Source: Cryomorphaceae bacterium (GTDB taxonomy: Bacteria > Bacteroidota > Bacteroidia > Flavobacteriales > BACL11). From it: a DNA stretch of 8,562 nucleotides. Under the pieces are notes generated by a model. That model saw only the letters and a program-made list of their open reading frames with translations. It did no database searches and had not been told where the DNA came from. The DNA is taken from positions 1-8,562 of the forward strand of contig CATEYX010000096.1 of the NCBI GenBank assembly GCA_949511925.1, read 5' to 3'. Positions within the stretch are counted from its first letter, which is position 1. Every line of letters begins with the position of its first letter. Shown in pieces: positions 1-6,258 of this stretch. A program made the position numbers and the translations under genes.

Positions 1-146
1 CCAAGTCCTTTTGCTACTAGTTTCCAATCTATTCCTTTTCGGTTGCGCGAAAAAGCAAAGGCAATAAGTAATAGTGAAAAGATACCTAAAATCCCTCTTA
101 AAAGAGATTCAAAAGAAAAGCCTGCTGTTTGAATTATTTCATTCAT
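1..146 (-). CDS. nupC: NupC-type nucleoside transporter, N-terminal fragment (runs off window)
   Basis: The first 48 codons of a membrane protein are read leftward from an ATG at 146-144; the rest lies beyond base 1. The visible part has a short hydrophilic start (MNEIIQTAGF), then an amphipathic/hydrophobic stretch with SLLRGILGIFSLLLIAFAFS (about residues 14-33), then SRNRKGIDWKL. This 'LLRG..G...LL.IAF..S.NRK.IDWKLV' pattern is the characteristic N-terminus of concentrative nucleoside transporters (CNT/NupC), which import nucleosides with Na+ or H+. The ATG directly abuts the TAG stop of the upstream nuclease gene (TAGATG, no gap), so translation is probably coupled and the gene is the fourth visible member of the etf operon. 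The family call is from recognition of the N-terminus only; substrate and ion cannot be judged from this fragment. Confidence 0.8.
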   Translation of the reverse strand, partial: MNEIIQTAGFSFESLLRGILGIFSLLLIAFAFSRNRKGIDWKLVAKGL

Positions 147-749
147 CTAGTTTTGGTTTCTTTTTTTTATTTCATCTCTTAATTCAGAAGCTTTTTCATA
201 ATCTTCTTCCTGAATTGCAGCAACTAATAGTTTTTTTAATTTTTCTAACCCAAAGGTTGATATATTGTCATCCTCCATGGTTTTATCTTCCTCTCCATCC
301 AATGAAAATTCTTCATCTTTTTCTCTAGCACTATTAATAATAATTCCTGCTCGAGCTAGAATATCCTCATAAGTAAAAATTGGGCAACCATATCGTATTG
401 CTATAGCTATAGCATCTGAAGTTCTGGCATCAATTTCTACTTCTTCTCCGCTAATTGTATGCTTACAGTGGAAGGAAGCATGAAAAATACCTTCAATTAA
501 AGTATGAATAATAATTTTTTGAACTGTAATATCAAAGCTGTCACCCAAAGTTTTTAATAAGTCATGAGTTAAAGGTCTGTTTGGCTCTTCTGTTCCGTCA
601 AGTGCAATAGCAATTGAACGCGCTTCACACCAACCAATTACAATAGGGAGTTGCCTTTTTCCAATTGTTTCGTTCAATAACAATACATAGGCATTGTTCT
701 GAGAATCACTTTGCCTAATTGCAGATATGTCTAATTGAACAAACTCCAT
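147..749 (-). CDS. Bifunctional nuclease (BFN, DUF151) domain protein with C-terminal UVR motif
   Basis: This 200-residue protein has two parts. Residues 1-135 are a BFN/DUF151 domain, with the family's conserved blocks LPIVIGWCEARSIAIAL (34-50), RPLTHDLL (58-65) and DARTSDAIAIAIR followed by GCPI (107-124). Residues 169-197 (LEKLKKLL...EEDYEKASELRDEIKK) match the UVR helical hairpin found in UvrB/UvrC and Clp ATPases, usually a protein-interaction element. A very acidic linker (about 142-162) joins them. BFN proteins are described as having DNase and RNase activity in plants, and this two-domain layout of about 200 residues is common in Bacteroidota; the bacterial role is not settled. The start is 3 nt after the etfA stop, and an AGAGG in the last etfA codons could serve as ribosome binding site. 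No DNA-repair partner is present here, so the UVR motif does not show a role in excision repair. Confidence 0.9.
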   Translation of the reverse strand: MEFVQLDISAIRQSDSQNNAYVLLLNETIGKRQLPIVIGWCEARSIAIALDGTEEPNRPLTHDLLKTLGDSFDITVQKIIIHTLIEGIFHASFHCKHTISGEEVEIDARTSDAIAIAIRYGCPIFTYEDILARAGIIINSAREKDEEFSLDGEEDKTMEDDNISTFGLEKLKKLLVAAIQEEDYEKASELRDEIKKRNQN

Positions 750-752
750 AGT

Positions 753-1700
753 TTAACCTCTAAGTTGTTTAATTTCTTCAATAAGTTTTGGGACTACTTC
801 AAATGCATCACCAACTATTCCGTAATCAGCTGCCTTAAAGAAAGGAGCTTCAGGGTCAGTATTAATAGCAACTATAACTTTGGATGAATTAATTCCTGCT
901 AAGTGCTGAATAGCTCCTGAAATTCCAATTGCAAAATAAAGATCGGCCGCTACTGCTTTTCCTGTTTGACCTACATGTTCACCATGAGGTCTCCAACCAA
1001 TATCAGATACTGGTTTCGAGCAAGCAGTTGCAGCTCCTAAAAGATCAGCTAATTCCTCAATCATTCCCCAATTTTCCGGTCCTTTCAATCCTCTACCTGC
1101 TGAAACAACAATTTCAGCTTCTGATATGGATATTTTACCACTTGTTGTTTCTTTTCCTTCAATAGTAATTGCTCCTTTTTCATTAGTTGAATCTTCTTTG
1201 ATAGTACAATTTCCGCCAGTTTCAATTAGCTTAAACGAGTTAGGTGCTATAGCTAAAATTGCAGTTGCTGTATTTACAGTTGCTAATTCAATTGCTTTTG
1301 AGGAAAATGCTTGTCTTTTTACTTGTAATGGGCTTGCACTTTCTGATAAAGTAATTACATTACTTACTATTCCTGCTTTAAGTTTTGCAGATAGCCTTGG
1401 AGCAATCATTTTTGCAGTATTAGTATTTGAAAATATTAATATATTTGAGTCATTTACTATTTTTGCAATTGCATTCGTTGCTGCCTGACTATCTCCTTTT
1501 TCAATAGCATTGCAAGAAATTACTTTACTAACGCCATAGTTTCCTAATTTAGTTAACTCATCATTACTAACTTTACCTAAGGAAATTGCAACAACTTCTG
1601 TTCTTAATAATTTAGCAGTTTCACTTGCGTAAGAGGCTGCTTCAAAAGTGCTTTTTCTAAAACTTCCTTCCCAACTCTCGGTATATACTAATATTGACAT
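753..1700 (-). CDS. etfA: Electron transfer flavoprotein subunit alpha
   Basis: EtfA carries the FAD of the EtfAB heterodimer, which accepts electrons from acyl-CoA and other flavin dehydrogenases in the cytoplasm and passes them toward the quinone pool. The N-terminal domain (1 to about 190) is the alpha/beta fold shared with EtfB. The C-terminal FAD domain (about 195-315) has SAGRGL (200-205), SKPVSDIGWRPHGEHVGQTGK around 228-248 with the flavin-contacting HVGQTGK, and the EtfA signature LYFAIGISGAIQHLAG (254-269). It ends with the conserved VAINTDPEAPFF and ADYGIVGD blocks (277-298). Length (315) is normal and no key residue seems lost. It follows etfB by 19 nt and precedes the BFN gene by 3 nt, so one transcript is expected. 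No dehydrogenase or ETF:quinone oxidoreductase gene is visible, so the electron donors and acceptor are not indicated locally. Confidence 0.97.
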   Translation of the reverse strand: MSILVYTESWEGSFRKSTFEAASYASETAKLLRTEVVAISLGKVSNDELTKLGNYGVSKVISCNAIEKGDSQAATNAIAKIVNDSNILIFSNTNTAKMIAPRLSAKLKAGIVSNVITLSESASPLQVKRQAFSSKAIELATVNTATAILAIAPNSFKLIETGGNCTIKEDSTNEKGAITIEGKETTSGKISISEAEIVVSAGRGLKGPENWGMIEELADLLGAATACSKPVSDIGWRPHGEHVGQTGKAVAADLYFAIGISGAIQHLAGINSSKVIVAINTDPEAPFFKAADYGIVGDAFEVVPKLIEEIKQLRG

Positions 1701-1719
1701 CTCTATAAATTCTTTTTAA

Positions 1720-2466
1720 TTAAATAACTTTTGCTTCATTGTGTAGTAATCTTACTAGTTCAGCTATATTGTCAGCCTCTACTAGTTTACAGGCTCCTTT
1801 TTCAGCTGGTTTTTCAAAGCTAATTGAAGTTGTTAAACTTTCTGCTGTTGAGGCTTCAATTACCTCTAAAGGTTTTGATCTTGCTTGCATAATACCTCTC
1901 ATATTAGGAATTCTTAAAGCGGATTCTTCAACCAATCCTTTCTGCCCTCCAATTACTAAAGGTAGGTTAGCTGATAAATTTTCTTTTCCCCCATCAATCT
2001 CTCTGCTTATTTTAGCCTCATTTCCTACAATTTCTAATCCATTGCATGCATTTACAAAAGGAAGGTCAAGCATATCAGCAATCATGGCCGGTACAGCACC
2101 TCCATTATAATCTAATGATTCTTTTCCTGCTATAATTAAATCAGTAGGATTTTCTTTTAGATAATTTGCTATTTCTAATGCTGTAGTGTAGCTATCCGTA
2201 GCTGTTTTGTTAATTCTTACAGCACTATCAGCTCCTATAGCTAATGTTTTTCTTATTATAGGTTCAGTATTAGCATCTCCTACTGTGATAACTTTCACTG
2301 TCCCTCCATTTTCTTCTTTCAATACCATTGCTTTAGTCAATCCAAATTCATCATTAGGATTGATTACAAATTGTATTCCGCTAGAATCAAATTTGGTATT
2401 ATTTTCAGTAAAATTTATTTTTGATGTAGTATCAGGGACACTACTTATGCAAACTACAATATTCAT
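1720..2466 (-). CDS. etfB: Electron transfer flavoprotein subunit beta
   Basis: EtfB is the partner of EtfA; it binds an AMP (or, in bifurcating forms, an FAD) and presents the recognition loop that docks to dehydrogenases. Visible landmarks are CISSVPDTT (6-14), NPNDEFGLTKAM (37-48), AGKESLDYNGGAVPAMIADML (113-133, the nucleotide-binding loop), and ISREIDGGKENLSANLPLVI (153-172), which nearly matches the EtfB family signature. The segment ESALRIPNMRGIMQARSKP (181-199) is the region of the dehydrogenase-recognition loop. Length (248) is typical. It is the first gene of the minus-strand operon, and a matching -7 promoter element lies about 30 nt upstream. The sequence alone does not let me decide between a classic ETF and a bifurcating one; absence of fix/bcd neighbours favours the classic type. 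Confidence 0.97.
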   Translation of the reverse strand: MNIVVCISSVPDTTSKINFTENNTKFDSSGIQFVINPNDEFGLTKAMVLKEENGGTVKVITVGDANTEPIIRKTLAIGADSAVRINKTATDSYTTALEIANYLKENPTDLIIAGKESLDYNGGAVPAMIADMLDLPFVNACNGLEIVGNEAKISREIDGGKENLSANLPLVIGGQKGLVEESALRIPNMRGIMQARSKPLEVIEASTAESLTTSISFEKPAEKGACKLVEADNIAELVRLLHNEAKVI

Positions 2467-2496
2467 CTTTTATTTTGATTTGATTAAATAAGATTG

Positions 2497-2504
2497 CAAA
2501 CTTA
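2497..2504 (-). promoter_or_regulatory. Predicted -7 promoter element for the etfBA operon
   Basis: On the minus strand these bases read TAAGTTTG, a perfect match to the Bacteroidota sigma-factor -7 consensus TAnnTTTG. Transcription would start near 2491, giving a leader of about 24 nt before the etfB ATG. No clear TTTG -33 element is found at the usual spacing, so the call rests on the -7 box and its position. Confidence 0.55.
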
Positions 2505-2597
2505 ATAAAATGCTATAAAATGAACTTGAATTTTGTGTATAAAAATCAGATATATGGATTAAATAGTCCTGATATTATGCTGTTTGTATAAAAATAC

Positions 2598-2605
2598 TAT
2601 TTTTG
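2598..2605 (+). promoter_or_regulatory. Predicted -7 promoter element for hppA
   Basis: The bases read TATTTTTG, a perfect TAnnTTTG match, placing transcription start near 2611 and giving a leader of about 30 nt before the hppA ATG at 2643. A TTTG at 2583-2586 is too close (11 nt) to be a normal -33 element. The box lies about 95 nt from the opposing etfB box, so the two promoters are divergent but do not overlap. Confidence 0.55.
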
Positions 2606-2642
2606 CAATCCATTTTAAAATAATTAAACTAAAATAAAGAAT

Positions 2643-4982
2643 ATGGAATCAATGATGATTTATATGCCGATAATCATGGCACTTGTAGGATTAGCCTATA
2701 TGATGGTGAAGAAATCTTGGGTAATGAAACAAGATGCTGGAAATGGAAAGATGAAAGAAATTTCTGACCATATATATGAGGGAGCTTTAGCTTTCTTAAA
2801 TGCTGAGTACCGACTACTAACAATTTTTGTTATTTGTGTAAGTATATTACTATTTATTGTTTCAACAATAGTGCCTTCTACACACTGGCTTATAGTAATT
2901 GCTTTTATTTTAGGTGCATTTTTCTCAGCTTTAGCTGGAAATATGGGGATGAAAATTGCTACTAAAACAAATGTTAGAACAACACAAGCTGCTCGTACAA
3001 GTTTGCCAAATGCATTAAAAGTATCTTTTGGTGGTGGTACTGTAATGGGCTTAGGGGTTGCTGGTTTAGCTGTATTAGGATTAACAGTATTCTTTATTGC
3101 TTTCTATAATTACTTTATGGGTGGTGTTTGGACTAATACTCATGATATGACTATCGTATTAGAAACGTTAGCTGGTTTTTCATTAGGGGCTGAATCTATT
3201 GCTTTATTTGCAAGAGTAGGTGGTGGTATTTACACTAAAGCTGCTGATGTTGGTGCTGATTTAGTAGGTAAGGTTGAAGCTGGTATACCTGAAGATGATC
3301 CAAGAAACCCTGCAACAATTGCAGATAATGTTGGTGATAATGTTGGTGATGTTGCTGGTATGGGGGCTGATTTATTTGGTTCGTATGTTGCAACAGTTTT
3401 AGCTGCAATGGTTTTAGGAAACTATATTATTGAAGTAAATGATATTAATATATTTAAAGGTTTTGGTTCTATTGGACCTATCTTATTGCCAATGTCAATT
3501 GCTGGTGTTGGGATTGTTATTTCTTTATTAGGCACTATGTTGGTTGGTATTAAGAATAATGATGCAAAAGAATCAGAAGTAATGGCTGCTTTAAACAAAG
3601 GGAATTGGTTTTCAATTGCTTTAGTTGCAGTTTCTTGTTATGGTTTAGTTACATGGATGTTGCCTGAAACTATGAAAATGAATTTCTTTGAAACAGGAGG
3701 GAATGTATTGAAAGATATTACAGCAATGCGTGTATTTTATGCTACAATTGTTGGTTTAATTGTTGGGGCTGTTATTTCTTCTGTTACTGAATACTATACT
3801 GGTTTAGGTAAAAAACCAATCTTAAATATTGTAGAAAAATCAGCTACAGGCGCAGGAACAAATATTATTGCAGGACTTGCAACAGGTATGATTTCTACTT
3901 TTCCAACTGTTATTTTATTTGCAATGGCAATTTGGTCTTCATATGCATTTGCAGGTTTTTATGGTGTTGCTATGGCAGCATCAGCAATGATGGCAACTAC
4001 TGCAATGCAGTTAGCTATTGATGCTTTTGGTCCTATTGCTGATAATGCTGGAGGTATTGCTGAGATGAGTGAGCAAGATCCTATCGTTAGAGAAAGAACA
4101 GATATTTTAGATTCAGTTGGTAATACAACAGCTGCAACTGGTAAAGGTTTTGCTATTGCTTCTGCAGCATTAACATCTTTAGCATTATTTGCTGCATATG
4201 TTACTTTTACTGGTATTGATGGAATTAATATTTTTAAAGCCCCAGTTTTAGCAATGTTATTTATTGGTGGAATGGTTCCTGTTGTATTCTCTGCTCTAGC
4301 AATGAATGCAGTAGGTAAAGCAGCAATGGAAATGGTTTATGAGGTAAGAAGACAGTTTAAAGAAATTCCTGGAATTATGGAAGGAACTGGGAAGCCAGAA
4401 TATGATAAATGTGTTGAAATTTCTACTAAAGCTTCTTTAAGAGAAATGATGTTGCCAGGTTTGTTAACTATTGGGTTCCCATTAGTTATTACTTTCCTGC
4501 CAATGTTATTTGGAATGGATAAATTAATGATTGCTGAAATGCTAGGTGGATATATGGCTGGAGTTACAGTAAGTGGAGTGCTTTGGGCAATTTTCCAAAA
4601 CAATGCTGGTGGTGCTTGGGATAATGCTAAAAAATCATTTGAAGCTGGTGTGATGATTAATGGTGAGATGACGCATAAAGGTTCTGCTGCTCATGAAGCT
4701 GCAATTACTGGAGATACTGTTGGTGATCCTTTTAAAGATACTTCTGGTCCTTCTATGAATATCCTAATTAAATTAACGTGTTTAATTGGTTTAGTAATTG
4801 CTCCAATCTTAGGAGAAGGTACAGCTACTCATACTGAACAAGAATCTACAGTTGAAATGACTATTGAAACTATTGAAGAAGTAGCCATTCAGGATATTGA
4901 AGTAGAAATAGCTAATGAAAATAATAATGTAATTGCAACTGAAGATGAGTCTTCAGCTGTAATAATTGAAGATAAAAAATAA
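2643..4982 (+). CDS. hppA: Membrane-bound ion-pumping pyrophosphatase, K+-dependent, probably H+-translocating
   Basis: HppA hydrolyses cytoplasmic pyrophosphate and uses the energy to pump H+ (or Na+) across the inner membrane. The hallmark catalytic segments are intact: GGGIYTKAADVGADLVGKVE (193-212), DDPRNPATIADNVGDNVGD (218-236), DAFGPIADNAGGIAEM (460-475), GGAWDNAKKSFE (656-667) and the HKG...DTVGDPFKDTSGPSMN block (678-706). About 16 membrane segments can be counted. A497 and G500 in NTTAATGKG occupy the positions that are Lys and Thr in K+-independent enzymes, so K+ dependence is expected. In TM6 neither usual gate glutamate position is acidic (G246, A250), but TM5 has E184 in LGAESIALF, resembling the Flavobacterium-type H+-pumps. 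At 779 residues it is long for the family because of a 56-residue acidic tail after the last membrane helix. ATG 2643 is the first in frame after a TAA at 2625-2627. Confidence 0.96.
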   Translation: MESMMIYMPIIMALVGLAYMMVKKSWVMKQDAGNGKMKEISDHIYEGALAFLNAEYRLLTIFVICVSILLFIVSTIVPSTHWLIVIAFILGAFFSALAGNMGMKIATKTNVRTTQAARTSLPNALKVSFGGGTVMGLGVAGLAVLGLTVFFIAFYNYFMGGVWTNTHDMTIVLETLAGFSLGAESIALFARVGGGIYTKAADVGADLVGKVEAGIPEDDPRNPATIADNVGDNVGDVAGMGADLFGSYVATVLAAMVLGNYIIEVNDINIFKGFGSIGPILLPMSIAGVGIVISLLGTMLVGIKNNDAKESEVMAALNKGNWFSIALVAVSCYGLVTWMLPETMKMNFFETGGNVLKDITAMRVFYATIVGLIVGAVISSVTEYYTGLGKKPILNIVEKSATGAGTNIIAGLATGMISTFPTVILFAMAIWSSYAFAGFYGVAMAASAMMATTAMQLAIDAFGPIADNAGGIAEMSEQDPIVRERTDILDSVGNTTAATGKGFAIASAALTSLALFAAYVTFTGIDGINIFKAPVLAMLFIGGMVPVVFSALAMNAVGKAAMEMVYEVRRQFKEIPGIMEGTGKPEYDKCVEISTKASLREMMLPGLLTIGFPLVITFLPMLFGMDKLMIAEMLGGYMAGVTVSGVLWAIFQNNAGGAWDNAKKSFEAGVMINGEMTHKGSAAHEAAITGDTVGDPFKDTSGPSMNILIKLTCLIGLVIAPILGEGTATHTEQESTVEMTIETIEEVAIQDIEVEIANENNNVIATEDESSAVIIEDKK

Positions 4983-4986
4983 AATT

Positions 4987-5490
4987 ATGAAAAATTTATT
5001 AAATATTTTAGGAGCTTTTTTGCTTTCTATTACTATTATCTCATGTGGTAGTGATGCTGAAAGCTCTACTGACAAAACAGAAAATCCACTTGACTTTTCG
5101 ATAATGAAAGTTTCAATTGACTCTAAGCTGAGTGACTATACAGTTGAAGAAGATGGAATATTCCATAATGCTATGATTGACAACAAATCAGTTCGTCTTT
5201 CAGTTGAATTATCTGATGATGAAACTATAATTCATGAACTAGTTAGGAGTTTACAAGAAAACAACTCTTCAATTAAAAGAACTGAAAACAGTGAATTATT
5301 TGTAAACAAAAATGCAAATGGTAGTGATTATAAGTTTACTAGTGAAGTAAACCTTATTGTAGGAGAAGTCATACATAATGCTATATTATACTACAATGCC
5401 GAAATAAATAATCTGAATGGATTATTGGAAATTAATATAGATGGCACTAAGGTTTATATGATTTTCAAAGGGAAAAAAGAAAGAAAGTAA
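4987..5490 (+). CDS. Small lipoprotein of unknown function, downstream of hppA
   Basis: A 167-residue protein with a lipoprotein signal peptide: MKN, a hydrophobic core (LLNILGAFLLSITI), then the lipobox IISC with Cys20 as the lipidated residue, followed by a Ser/Asp/Glu-rich linker (GSDAESSTDKTEN). The mature part (about residues 32-160) looks like a small beta-rich globular domain with alternating charged and hydrophobic residues and ends in a basic tail (KGKKERK). I do not recognise the family. The ATG at 4987 is preferred because it follows the hppA TAA by 4 nt and gives a compact signal peptide; an in-frame ATG at 4966 would add seven residues (MKIKNKI) and overlap hppA by 17 nt, which is also possible. 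Co-transcription with hppA is very likely, and a strong hairpin terminator follows. The product should face the periplasm, the side where the HppA C-terminus is expected. Confidence 0.85.
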   Translation: MKNLLNILGAFLLSITIISCGSDAESSTDKTENPLDFSIMKVSIDSKLSDYTVEEDGIFHNAMIDNKSVRLSVELSDDETIIHELVRSLQENNSSIKRTENSELFVNKNANGSDYKFTSEVNLIVGEVIHNAILYYNAEINNLNGLLEINIDGTKVYMIFKGKKERK

Positions 5491-5507
5491 TAAAAATACT
5501 TGTCATT

Positions 5508-5539
5508 AAAAAACCATTCAATTTATTGAATGGTTTTTT
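5508..5539. terminator. Bidirectional intrinsic terminator between convergent operons
   Basis: A perfect hairpin: stem CCATTCAA / TTGAATGG (5514-5521 with 5526-5533) closing a TTTA tetraloop, extended by six A:T pairs (A run 5508-5513, T run 5534-5539, one further T at 5540). Read on the plus strand it ends hppA and the lipoprotein with a T7 tract; on the minus strand it ends the deoxynucleoside kinase gene with a T6 tract. It sits in the 69-nt gap between the two convergent stops. Confidence 0.93.
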
Positions 5540-5559
5540 TATGCTTTAAAAGCTAGATA

Positions 5560-6174
5560 TTAGAATAGACCATTAATTTGAGCATCTATCTTTTCAATAA
5601 TACTTCCTAGATCTTCTTCATTTTCTGCAAAGTCTAAATCATCTACCTCAATTATTAAAATTTTCCCTTTTGAGTATTCGCCAATCCAGGCCTCATATCT
5701 TTCATTGAGTCGGGTTAAATAGTCTAAACGGATACTATTTTCATATTCTCTTCCTCTTTTTTGTATTTGTTCAACCAACTTAGGGACTGAAGCCCTTAAG
5801 TAGATTAATAAATCTGGACCTTCAATGAAGCTATCCATTAGGTTAAATATTTCCATGTAATTTTCGAAATCCCTTGAGCTCATGAGTCCCATAGCATGTA
5901 GGTTGGGCGCAAAGATTTTAGAATCTTCATAGATAGTTCTATCTTGAATGTAAGTTTTTCCACTTTCTTTGATTTCAACAATTTGTCTGAAACGGCTATT
6001 TAAGAAATACACTTGTAAGTTAAATGACCATCTTTGCATGTCCTTGTAAAAATCATTTAAGTAAGGATTATTTTCAACATCTTCATAATGTGCTTCCCAC
6101 TTATAATGTTTAGATAGTTTAGTAGTTAAGGTCGTTTTCCCAGAACCAATATTTCCTGCAATTGCTATGTGCAT
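5560..6174 (-). CDS. Deoxynucleoside kinase (P-loop dNK family)
   Basis: This cytoplasmic enzyme phosphorylates deoxynucleosides to 5'-monophosphates using ATP or another NTP, the first committed step of salvage. The 204-residue sequence shows the P-loop GNIGSGKTT (7-15), the catalytic-base region YEDVENNPYL (30-39; E31 sits where dCK/dGK-type kinases have the Glu of EPV), W49 and Q54 in the base-recognition helix, DRTIYED (78-84, the DR[ST] motif), and the arginine-rich lid KRGREYE (139-145). Length and order are normal for bacterial dNKs of the dAK/dGK type; which base is preferred cannot be told. The ATG at 6174 gives the classic MHIAIAGNIG start. It lies 84 nt downstream of the GH3 gene on the same strand. 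That gap has no perfect TAnnTTTG box on the minus strand, so it may be read through from GH3 or from a weaker promoter. Its 3' end faces the shared terminator. Confidence 0.93.
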   Translation of the reverse strand: MHIAIAGNIGSGKTTLTTKLSKHYKWEAHYEDVENNPYLNDFYKDMQRWSFNLQVYFLNSRFRQIVEIKESGKTYIQDRTIYEDSKIFAPNLHAMGLMSSRDFENYMEIFNLMDSFIEGPDLLIYLRASVPKLVEQIQKRGREYENSIRLDYLTRLNERYEAWIGEYSKGKILIIEVDDLDFAENEEDLGSIIEKIDAQINGLF

Positions 6175-6258
6175 ATATAAAATTTTCGTCTAAAATAAAA
6201 AAAGTTACTTTACTGCATGCTTGAAATGTCACTTAGCCACTATTTTTGTTGAAAACTT

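Noticed and set aside
74..328. Plus-strand open frame rich in Leu, Phe and His opposite the BFN gene.
   Set aside because: It lies antisense to the conserved BFN and nupC coding sequence, and its low-complexity composition is what the complement of AT-rich genes gives.
929..1488. Two overlapping plus-strand open frames (929-1165 and 1126-1488) opposite etfA.
   Set aside because: etfA is unmistakable over the whole stretch; the complements show no domain or motif and no start signal.
1739..2491. Plus-strand open frames at 1739-2110 and 2207-2491 opposite etfB.
   Set aside because: Shadows of a fully conserved etfB with no recognisable protein features.
2545..2573. Inverted repeat ATCAG ... 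CTGAT in the divergent intergenic region, considered as an operator or hairpin.
   Set aside because: Only five paired bases with a 19-nt loop; not distinguishable from chance.
2583..2586. TTTG considered as the -33 element for hppA.
   Set aside because: It is 11 nt from the -7 box, well short of the usual spacing of roughly 19 nt.
4337..4603. Minus-strand open frame inside hppA.
   Set aside because: It covers the conserved cytoplasmic loop and membrane helices of HppA on the other strand and has no motif of its own.
6241..6248. Perfect TATTTTTG on the plus strand downstream of GH3.
   Set aside because: It would drive antisense transcription into GH3 with no plus-strand gene there until 7808; such 8-mers are common by chance in AT-rich DNA.
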